Of a stretch of DNA of 18,549 nt, positions 1 to 5,895 are shown one piece after another (the first letter of the stretch is position 1; every line of letters begins with the position of its first letter). Below the pieces are notes generated by a model. The model did not search any database and had not been told where the DNA came from. It saw only the letters and a list, made by a program, of their open reading frames with translations. Origin of the DNA: DASRIA01 sp038203635 (GTDB lineage: Bacteria > Actinomycetota > Thermoleophilia > Solirubrobacterales > JBBDJG01). The stretch is taken from NCBI GenBank assembly GCA_038203635.1, contig JBBRDT010000071.1, positions 1-18,549 of the forward strand, given 5' to 3'. The position numbers and the translations under genes are program-made.

Positions 1-639
1 ACCGAGTCCGCCGACGCGGGCGTCGGGACGATCATCTGCATCACCGAGGGCATTCCCGCGCACGACATGCTGCGCACGTACAACTACCTGCAGGGCACCG
101 AGTCGCGCCTGATCGGGCCGAACTGCCCGGGCGTGCTGTCACCGGGCAAGGCCAACGTGGGGATCATCCCCGCGCACTTCTTCGAGCCGGGCGGCGTCGG
201 CCTTCTGTCGCGCTCCGGGACGCTGACCTACCAGATCGGCAACGAGCTGGCCCAGCTCGGCGTCGGGAACTCGACGATCGTCGGCATCGGCGGCGACCCC
301 GTGATCGGGTCCTCGTTCATCGACGTGATCGAGCAGTTCGAACAGGACCCCGAGACCGAGCTGATCGTGATGGTCGGCGAGATCGGCGGTGACGAGGAGG
401 AGCGCACGGCCGAGTACATCGCCGATCACGTGACCAAGCCCGTGGTCGCGTACATCGCCGGCTTCACCGCGCCGCCGGGCAAGCGCATGGGCCACGCCGG
501 GGCGATCATCTCCGGCTCGTCGGGCACGGCGCAGGCGAAGGCCGAGGCGCTGGAGTCGAAGGGCGTGCCCGTCGGCCGCAATCCGACCGAGGTTGCGAAG
601 CTCGCTGCGGAGAAGGTGAAGGAAAAAGCGAAGACCTAG
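1..639 (+). CDS. sucD: Succinyl-CoA synthetase alpha subunit, 3' part
   Basis: This is the carboxy-terminal 212 residues of the alpha subunit of succinyl-CoA ligase, which interconverts succinyl-CoA and succinate with substrate-level phosphorylation in the TCA cycle. The reading frame is open from base 1, so the gene starts upstream. Roughly the first 80 residues, carrying most of the CoA-binding Rossmann domain, are missing, judged against the usual length of about 290. Visible family signatures are IGPNCPG, the SRSGTLTYQ segment and the phosphohistidine motif GHAGAI, with the active-site histidine codon at 493-495. The gene ends in TAG at 637-639. sucC is expected just upstream, outside the window. 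Identification is secure from the motifs. Confidence 0.97.
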   Translation, partial: TESADAGVGTIICITEGIPAHDMLRTYNYLQGTESRLIGPNCPGVLSPGKANVGIIPAHFFEPGGVGLLSRSGTLTYQIGNELAQLGVGNSTIVGIGGDPVIGSSFIDVIEQFEQDPETELIVMVGEIGGDEEERTAEYIADHVTKPVVAYIAGFTAPPGKRMGHAGAIISGSSGTAQAKAEALESKGVPVGRNPTEVAKLAAEKVKEKAKT

Positions 640-642
640 TTA

Positions 643-670
643 CGCCGTTCGCCGTTCGCAGTTCGCCGTT
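643..670 (+). repeat. Four tandem 7-bp repeats (CGCCGTT)
   Basis: Four contiguous heptamers read CGCCGTT, CGCCGTT, CGCAGTT and CGCCGTT, with one mismatch in the third copy. They fill nearly all of the 47-bp gap between sucD and the aminotransferase and end three bases before a TATCCT -10-like box. They contain no inverted symmetry, so they are not a terminator. A copy-number change would alter the region where a -35 or activator site would lie. Confidence 0.9.
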
Positions 671-673
671 CCC

Positions 674-679
674 TATCCT
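674..679 (+). promoter_or_regulatory. -10-like box TATCCT of the aminotransferase gene
   Basis: TATCCT lies exactly seven bases before the ATG at 687, and no Shine-Dalgarno is present. That spacing would put the transcription start at or next to the ATG, giving a leaderless mRNA. The same layout recurs at several other genes here. No convincing -35 is visible, because the heptamer repeats occupy that position. Confidence 0.55.
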
Positions 680-686
680 CAACCTG

Positions 687-1790
687 ATGGCCTCCCCCAC
701 TCCCATCAGCTTCGCCCGGGGCGCTCCGAGCCTCGACATCATGCCCTCGGAGGCTTTGCGGGCGGCTGCTGATCGCGTCCTGCGTGACGATCCGTCCGGC
801 GCGCTGTCCTACGGGCCCGGCTACGGATACGGGCCGCTGCGACAGTGGATCGCCGAGAGCCACGGCGTCGACCCTGCACGAGTGGTGCTGTTCAACGGGT
901 CGCTCGAGGCGGGGCTGATGCTGTTCGACTACCTCGTCCAGCCGGGCGACCCGGTGATCGTCGAGGCGCCCTCGTACGACCGCACGCTGCTCGCGCTCGA
1001 GGTGCGCGGGGCGGAGCGGTTCGCCGTTCCCCTGCAGAGCGACGGGATCGACGTCGGCGCACTCGAGGTCGCGCTGGCCGCCGGCCTGCAGCCGAGCTTC
1101 GCGCACATCATTCCCAACTTCCACAACCCCGCGGGCTGCACGCTCTCCCAGGAAAAGCGCGATCGGCTGCTCGAGCTTGCCTCCGAGTACGGGTTCTGGA
1201 TCTTCGAGGACGATCCCTATCGCGAGGTGCGCTTCGAGGGCGAGGACCTGCCGACGATGCTCTCGCGCGACACCGGCGACTGTGTCGTCTACGCAAGCTC
1301 CTTCTCGAAGACGATCGCGCCCGGTGTGCGCGTGGGTTACCTGATCGGCCCCGAGGACCTGATGGCCACGATGACCAAGCAGGCGGTCAACACCTACATC
1401 TCGCCGAACATGCTCGCGCAGGCGATCGTCGGCGAGTTCTGCCGCTCGGGCGCGATCGGCGAGTCCATCGAGGGCGTCAAGCGGGCGCTGCGCGAACGGC
1501 GCGACGCGGTCGCGGCCGGCCTCGCCGAGCACATCGGCGACGAGGCCAAGTTCGTGCGTCCCGAGGGCGGTTACTTCCTCTGGGTCGAGCTCGGCGAGGA
1601 CGTCGACACGACGGTGCTGCTGGCTGCGGCCGCGGAGCGTGCCGTGACCTTCGTGGCGGGCAGCGACTTCATGCTCGAGGGCGGCACGAATGCGCTGCGG
1701 CTCGCCTACTCGGCGGTCACGCCGGAGCAGGCCACCGAGGGCACGAAGCGCCTCGGCGAGGCGCTCGAGTCGATCAAGCAGCCGGCCTGA
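687..1790 (+). CDS. PLP-dependent aminotransferase, class I/II (2-aminoadipate transaminase/LysN-like)
   Basis: This is a fold-type I pyridoxal-phosphate aminotransferase of 367 residues, cytosolic, transferring an amino group between an amino acid and a 2-oxo acid. Visible motifs are PNFHNPAG at 143-150, EDDPY at 174-178 (aspartate facing the PLP ring nitrogen) and the Schiff-base lysine in SSFSK at K208. An LRLAYS segment near the C-terminus should hold the substrate-carboxylate arginine. It lacks the GntR DNA-binding domain found in MocR-type relatives and is full length for a stand-alone LysN/aromatic-type enzyme. The substrate (2-aminoadipate, aromatic or branched-chain amino acids) cannot be fixed from sequence alone. 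The ATG at 687 is preferred because a TATCCT box sits seven bases upstream. It converges on the downstream regulator. Confidence 0.92.
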   Translation: MASPTPISFARGAPSLDIMPSEALRAAADRVLRDDPSGALSYGPGYGYGPLRQWIAESHGVDPARVVLFNGSLEAGLMLFDYLVQPGDPVIVEAPSYDRTLLALEVRGAERFAVPLQSDGIDVGALEVALAAGLQPSFAHIIPNFHNPAGCTLSQEKRDRLLELASEYGFWIFEDDPYREVRFEGEDLPTMLSRDTGDCVVYASSFSKTIAPGVRVGYLIGPEDLMATMTKQAVNTYISPNMLAQAIVGEFCRSGAIGESIEGVKRALRERRDAVAAGLAEHIGDEAKFVRPEGGYFLWVELGEDVDTTVLLAAAAERAVTFVAGSDFMLEGGTNALRLAYSAVTPEQATEGTKRLGEALESIKQPA

Positions 1791-1795
1791 GGACG

Positions 1796-1811
1796 ACGGC
1801 CTAGCGGCCGT
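1796..1811. terminator. Small hairpin between convergent genes
   Basis: ACGGCC (1796-1801), loop TAGC and GGCCGT (1806-1811) form a perfect 6-bp stem at the junction of two convergent genes. It includes the stop codon of the regulator and lacks a U-run. It could act as a weak bidirectional terminator, but a 6-bp GC stem is not rare at this base composition. Confidence 0.35.
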
Positions 1812-2520
1812 AACGATCTTTGCCGAGCACGAGCTGCTCGGGCAATGCGGTGCGCTGCGGAGGCGACGGGTCCGCTCTCACCGAGACCGTCTCGGCGACG
1901 CTGCGGGTGACCGCCACGGAGGAGCCGTTCGACTCCAGCACCACTTCGTCATCGCCTGACTCGGCGAGCTTGCCCGTCAGGCCGGGGTGCATCCCGGCCC
2001 CCTTCAGATAGTGGAGCAGGTCCTCGGCCTCGTTCTCGAAACGCAGGATCTCGACGTCCGCGCCGACCGCGACGTCGGCGAGCGGAACGCCCGGGACCCG
2101 GTTGCCGGGTGAGATCGGGTGGCCATGCGGACACGTCTGTGCATCGCCCACCGAGCGGATCATGTACTGCTCGAACGCGGGTGACATCGCGTGCTCGAGG
2201 CGCTCTGCCTCCTCGTGCACGTCGTCCCACGCGATGCCGACGACGTCGGTGAGGAATCGCTCGATCAGCCGGTGGCGACCGACGATCGCCTCGGCCTGCT
2301 CGCGCCCGCTGTCGGTGAACACCAGCGACTTGTCCTCGTTGCGCGTGACGTAGCCGTCCTGTTCGAGCCGGCCCACCATCTCGTGCACGGTCGGGGGCGA
2401 GAGCCGCATCGCGCGGGCGATGTTCGCCCCTGTGATGGGCAGCTCCGCCTCCATCAGCCAGTAGATGATCTGGAGGTACTCCTCCTCGGCGGGCGTGGCG
2501 TGCGCATGCTCCACGGTCAC
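1801..2520 (-). CDS. DtxR/MntR-family metal-dependent transcriptional regulator
   Basis: This 239-residue metal-sensing repressor has a winged-helix DNA-binding domain (about 10-72), a metal-binding dimerisation domain (about 73-145) and an SH3-like FeoA-type C-terminal domain (about 150-225). Ligands aligning to the DtxR sites are H83, E87 and H102 (primary site) and E106, E109 and H110 (second site). DtxR and IdeR have cysteine where this protein has E106, and methionine where it has E14; MntR has acidic residues there. This suggests a Mn(II) sensor, though the long three-domain form is IdeR-like. The GTG start at 2520 is supported by TACGCT seven bases upstream on the same strand. No metal transporter is adjacent. 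It is divergent from the macro-domain operon. Confidence 0.93.
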   Translation of the reverse strand: MTVEHAHATPAEEEYLQIIYWLMEAELPITGANIARAMRLSPPTVHEMVGRLEQDGYVTRNEDKSLVFTDSGREQAEAIVGRHRLIERFLTDVVGIAWDDVHEEAERLEHAMSPAFEQYMIRSVGDAQTCPHGHPISPGNRVPGVPLADVAVGADVEILRFENEAEDLLHYLKGAGMHPGLTGKLAESGDDEVVLESNGSSVAVTRSVAETVSVRADPSPPQRTALPEQLVLGKDRYGR

Positions 2521-2558
2521 GATTGAGAGCGTACTACGGGGATATCCTTGGCCACCGC
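2521..2558. promoter_or_regulatory. Divergent promoter region, regulator / macro-domain operon
   Basis: This is 38 bp between two divergent genes. On the minus strand TACGCT (2533-2528) lies seven bases before the GTG at 2520. On the plus strand TATCCT (2543-2548) lies ten bases before the ATG at 2559. No Shine-Dalgarno is present on either side. I could not find a DtxR/IdeR-type or MntR-type palindrome in this segment. Confidence 0.5.
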
Positions 2559-3056
2559 ATGGCGAGCGTCGAGGTACAGCAGGCGGACATCACGAAGCTC
2601 GAGGTGGACGCCATCGCCAACGCCGCCAACACGGACCTGCGCCACGGCGGCGGCGTGGCCGGCGCGATCGTGCGTGCCGGCGGGCGTTCCATCCAGGATG
2701 AGAGCGACCAAAAGGCGCCCATCGGGCTCGGCGAGGCGGTCGAGACCGGCGCCGGTGAGCTCCCCGCCAAGTGGGTGATCCACGCCGCGACGATGGTGCT
2801 CGGGGGCCCGACTTCCGCGGACATCATCCGGCGCGCGACCGCCAGCACGCTCGCGAAGGCGGATGGGCTGGGCGCGCGGTCGCTGGCGCTGGTTGCGTTC
2901 GGAACCGGCGTCGGCGGCTTCCCGGTCGAGGAGGCGGCCCGCATCGAGGTCGAGGAGGTGCGCCGCTACCTCGACGCAAGTAGCGGGCTCGAGCGTGTCG
3001 TGTTCGCGGTGCACGGGGCGGAAGCGCGCGAGGCGTTCGAGCGGGCGCTGGCGTGA
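2559..3056 (+). CDS. Macro-domain protein (ADP-ribose binding)
   Basis: This is a stand-alone macro domain of 165 residues, a fold that binds ADP-ribose and often removes it from proteins, nucleic acids or O-acetyl-ADP-ribose. The signature is clear: QQADIT near the start (D10), the NAAN motif at 21-24, and a glycine-rich HGGGVAGAI loop at 29-37. A second GTGVGGFP loop follows near the C-terminal third. A TTG at 2523 is in frame, but it lies inside the divergent promoter, so the ATG at 2559 is chosen. The gene overlaps the glycerate kinase start by GTGA, so the two are probably translationally coupled. Catalytic hydrolase activity is likely from the motifs but not proven. Confidence 0.93.
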   Translation: MASVEVQQADITKLEVDAIANAANTDLRHGGGVAGAIVRAGGRSIQDESDQKAPIGLGEAVETGAGELPAKWVIHAATMVLGGPTSADIIRRATASTLAKADGLGARSLALVAFGTGVGGFPVEEAARIEVEEVRRYLDASSGLERVVFAVHGAEAREAFERALA

Positions 3057-4111
3057 GGGCCGTCGTCGTCGCACCCGACAAGTTCAAGGGGACGCTCTCC
3101 GCCCCCGAGGCGGCGCTGGCGATCGGACGCGGGCTCGTGGCCGGCGGGGTGGAGCGGATCGAGCTGCTGCCGCTCGCCGACGGCGGGGAGGGGACGATGG
3201 AGGCAATGGTGCAGGCGGGCCGCGGCCGGATCCTCGCGGCGCCCGCGACCGATCCGCTCGGGCGCGAGGTGGAGGCCGCGTTCGGGTTGCTGGATGGCGG
3301 GCGGGTCGCGGTCGTCGAGCAGGCGCAGGCTTCGGGGCTGTGGCGTGTGGCCACGGTCGAGCGCGATGCGGTCGGCGCCACGAGCCACGGCACCGGAGAG
3401 CTGATCGCCGCGGCGATCGAGAGGGGCGCGCGCGAGGTGATCGTGACGGTCGGCGGCAGCGCCACGAGCGACGGCGGGCAGGGAGCGCTGGAGGCCCTCG
3501 GCGCGCGCTTCACCTCCAGTAGTGCCGACCTCGGGGAGTTGCGGCGTCGTCTCCGCCGCGTTCGTCTCTCGGTCGCGTGCGACGTGCGCAATCCGATGGT
3601 AGGCAAGGAGGGGAGCGCACATGTCTTTGCTGACCAGAAAGGCGCTTCTCCCAGACAGGTCGGGGAGATCGAGGAGCGGCTGCGGGCCTGGGCGGCGCTG
3701 GCCCAGCGCGAGACCGGCCGCGATCCGAGCGACGAGCCGATGGCGGGGGCGGGAGGCGGGCTCGCGGGCGGGTTGTGGGCGTTCGCGGGAGCGACGCTGC
3801 GACCGGGCGCCGCCCTGGTGCTCGACGCCGTCGGGTTCGACGCGCTCGCGCACGACGCGCTCGCCGTGGTCACGGGTGAAGGCCGGCTCGACGAGCAGAC
3901 CATCGGCGGAAAGCTCCTGTTCGAGGTCGCCACCCGCGCGCGCCAGGGCGGCGTGCCGTGTTACGCCGTCGTCGGCAAGGACGACCTCGATGCCTTCGAG
4001 CACCGGCTGATGAACATCGAGGTCGAGGCCGCAGCGCGCAACGGCAGGATCGCGTCCGTCCGAGAGGTCGAGCACGCGGCGCAGCGCGTCGCGCGTCGCC
4101 TGCGCGGTTAG
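3053..4111 (+). CDS. Glycerate kinase (type II, GarK/GlxK family)
   Basis: This 352-residue cytosolic enzyme phosphorylates D-glycerate with ATP. Members of this family usually yield 2-phosphoglycerate. Diagnostic segments appear in order: APDKFKGTLS near the N-terminus, LADGGEGT, DPLGR, TSHGTGEL, VGGSATSDGG, a GAGGGLAGGLWAF stretch, and the catalytic VTGEGRLDEQT motif. The family is usually around 370-380 residues, so this copy is slightly compact but complete. The GTG start at 3053 overlaps the macro-domain stop (GTGA). The stop shares bases with the converging phosphatase stop. Next to a glucosylglycerate pathway it may return glycerate released from that solute to glycolysis; that link is inference. 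Confidence 0.95.
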   Translation: MRAVVVAPDKFKGTLSAPEAALAIGRGLVAGGVERIELLPLADGGEGTMEAMVQAGRGRILAAPATDPLGREVEAAFGLLDGGRVAVVEQAQASGLWRVATVERDAVGATSHGTGELIAAAIERGAREVIVTVGGSATSDGGQGALEALGARFTSSSADLGELRRRLRRVRLSVACDVRNPMVGKEGSAHVFADQKGASPRQVGEIEERLRAWAALAQRETGRDPSDEPMAGAGGGLAGGLWAFAGATLRPGAALVLDAVGFDALAHDALAVVTGEGRLDEQTIGGKLLFEVATRARQGGVPCYAVVGKDDLDAFEHRLMNIEVEAAARNGRIASVREVEHAAQRVARRLRG

Positions 4112-4914
4112 CGCTCCGCGAGCGTGCGGACGATCGCCTCGTAGAAGCCGGCCGTCATCGGCTCATCCGTGATCGTGACGTTCGGCCGGTTTGCTGCCGC
4201 GGCGAGCTGCGGGTCCTTGTCCAGGGCGTTCGACACCAGGTAGAAGCGGCCGACGACGTCGGCGACCTCGAGGTCTCCGCGCGCGTCGCCGATCGCGATC
4301 ACCTCCTCGGGCGCCAGCTCACGACGGCGTATGTGTGCAGCGACGGCTCTGCCCTTTCCCGCCGCGGCCGGGATCAGGTGATAGGTGTGCACCTTCTCGG
4401 CGATCAGCTCGGGGGAGCGGCGCTCGGTGATCCCGTTGTCGACGAGCCGCACGTCGAGGTCGTGCTCGGCGAACAGCGCCTCGACCTCGCTCAGCGGCAC
4501 CTCGCCGCGAAACAGATGCGTGAACAACCGGTCCGTGTGCCAGGGCACGTGCGGCTCGATGCGGTTCGGGAAGGTCTCCATCAGAAGTCGCGGCGCGCCC
4601 GCCCGCTCGATCTGGTCGTGGACGCTCTCCTCCCCGACCTCGAACGAGCCGGTCAGGAACACCTCGTCCTCGCCATCGACAAACCCACTCCCCATCTCGT
4701 AGATGTACGAGGGCTGGCCGATCAGCCGCGCGTCCTCGTACACCTGCGCCTTGCGCCGCCCGGACTGGATCACGACCTCCACCCCCGCGCGGTGGCACGC
4801 CTCGAGCGCCCGGATCGCCAGCGTGGAGAAGTTGCCCTCGGCATCGCGCAGCAGCGACGCTCCCTTCCCGAGCATCGTGCCGTCGAGGTCCGTATAGACG
4901 CAGCGCAGCGCCAC
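4108..4914 (-). CDS. HAD phosphatase, glycosyl-3-phosphoglycerate phosphatase-like (MpgP/Cof type)
   Basis: This is a 268-residue HAD-superfamily phosphatase with a C2-type cap. Motif I is DLDGT, with nucleophile D9 and acid/base D11. Motif III is the lysine in AGKGRA (K187), and motif IV is GDARGD at 209-214. The middle region (about 85-185) is the cap. Its GTG start at 4914 overlaps the TAG of gpgS by one base (TAGTG), so it is the second gene of that operon. It most likely dephosphorylates glucosyl-3-phosphoglycerate to glucosylglycerate, as HAD-type MpgP does for the mannosyl analogue. Mycobacteria use a histidine-phosphatase GpgP instead. Specificity is inferred from the neighbour, and a mannosyl substrate cannot be excluded. 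Confidence 0.85.
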   Translation of the reverse strand: MALRCVYTDLDGTMLGKGASLLRDAEGNFSTLAIRALEACHRAGVEVVIQSGRRKAQVYEDARLIGQPSYIYEMGSGFVDGEDEVFLTGSFEVGEESVHDQIERAGAPRLLMETFPNRIEPHVPWHTDRLFTHLFRGEVPLSEVEALFAEHDLDVRLVDNGITERRSPELIAEKVHTYHLIPAAAGKGRAVAAHIRRRELAPEEVIAIGDARGDLEVADVVGRFYLVSNALDKDPQLAAAANRPNVTITDEPMTAGFYEAIVRTLAER

Positions 4915-5873
4915 TACACGTCGGCCATCGGCGGGCGCTCCAGCAATTGCACGCGACGGTCTTCGAGCCGCACGCCGCCGGGCGTGCAGGCCGCGTGCAG
5001 GTAGGTGTCCGGATCGGGGATCGCTCCGGCCTCCCCCACCCGCATCATCACCGCCCGCGCGACCGCGTAGGACATCGCCCCCAGCGCCAGCAACCGCTGC
5101 GAGCGGTTGATGCGCGTCCCGAGGTCCACCTGCGCCATCGCGCCCAGGCCGGCGGCGCACAGCACGTCGATCATCATCGCCGTCTCGACCGCGTATCCGG
5201 TGCAGAACGGGATCGAGCGCAGCAGGTCGCGGCGCGCGCCGACCTCGCCCGCGAGCGGCTGCCCGAAGCCGCACAGCTCCGGATAGAAGATGCCGAACAG
5301 CGGCTTGGCGGTGAGCTCGGTCACCCGGCCGGCGTCGTCGACGACCGTGCCGTCGGGCGCCGTGAACGGCCGGTGATAGGCGCCCTTTACGAAGCGCACC
5401 GCGGGGTCGATCAGCAGCGGCCCGAGCAGCCCGTATATGAAGTGCCGCCCGAAGTTCGCGGTGTCGGAGTCGGCGAACACGATCAGGTCCCCGCGCGCGA
5501 CCGACAGCGCGCGCCACATCGCGTCGCCCTTGCCGACGACCGGGCCGAATGCGGGCATCAGCTCCGACTCGTCGTAAACCTCTGCCCCCCTTCCGCGGGC
5601 CAGGTCCGCGGTGCCGTCTGCGGACGCCGCGTCGACGACCACGACCTGGTCCACCAGCGGTGCGCGCTCGTTCAGGGCCGAGACCTCGTCCAGCACCGCA
5701 CCGACCGTCGGCGCAACCTCGCGCGTCGGCAGCACGAGGCTGACCGAGACACCCAGCTCACGCTTGCGGCCGGCGAGCCCCGCGAGGTCCGCGAACTGCC
5801 CATGCCGGTACGAGCGGGTTTCGAACCACTCGTGTGCGGACGGAGCGGAGATGTCCCTCACGGCCACGGTCAT
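4914..5873 (-). CDS. gpgS: Glucosyl-3-phosphoglycerate synthase
   Basis: This 319-residue GT81-family retaining glycosyltransferase transfers glucose from a nucleotide sugar to 3-phosphoglycerate. It is the first step to glucosylglycerate, a compatible solute and, in mycobacteria, the primer of methylglucose lipopolysaccharides. It matches the mycobacterial enzyme along its length. The GT-A nucleotide-binding region holds the metal-binding DSD at 135-137, preceded by GKGDAMW (114-120) and followed by GRVTEL, GYAVE and the C-terminal LLERPPM. The ATG at 5873 gives the usual length, and longer in-frame extensions would run into the divergent helicase. It precedes and overlaps a HAD phosphatase, so both steps are encoded together. 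Glucose rather than mannose as donor sugar is inferred from similarity. Confidence 0.93.
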   Translation of the reverse strand: MTVAVRDISAPSAHEWFETRSYRHGQFADLAGLAGRKRELGVSVSLVLPTREVAPTVGAVLDEVSALNERAPLVDQVVVVDAASADGTADLARGRGAEVYDESELMPAFGPVVGKGDAMWRALSVARGDLIVFADSDTANFGRHFIYGLLGPLLIDPAVRFVKGAYHRPFTAPDGTVVDDAGRVTELTAKPLFGIFYPELCGFGQPLAGEVGARRDLLRSIPFCTGYAVETAMMIDVLCAAGLGAMAQVDLGTRINRSQRLLALGAMSYAVARAVMMRVGEAGAIPDPDTYLHAACTPGGVRLEDRRVQLLERPPMADV

Positions 5874-5895
5874 CGCGCCTCTACTGTTACAGACG
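5874..5895. promoter_or_regulatory. 22-bp divergent start region, gpgS / helicase
   Basis: Only 22 bases separate the two start codons. On the plus strand TACTGT (5882-5887) precedes the helicase ATG by eight bases, a leaderless-like layout. No equally good TANNNT box is visible for gpgS, and neither gene has a Shine-Dalgarno. Any gpgS promoter must therefore lie mostly inside the helicase 5' coding region. Confidence 0.45.

Noticed and set aside
1020..1031. Another copy of the heptamer repeat inside the aminotransferase gene
   Set aside because: It is a single partial match in coding sequence (Phe-Ala-Val-Pro), easily explained by codon use.
2521..2558. An iron- or manganese-box operator in the divergent regulator promoter
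   Set aside because: No AT-rich interrupted palindrome of the DtxR or MntR type is present in these 38 bases.
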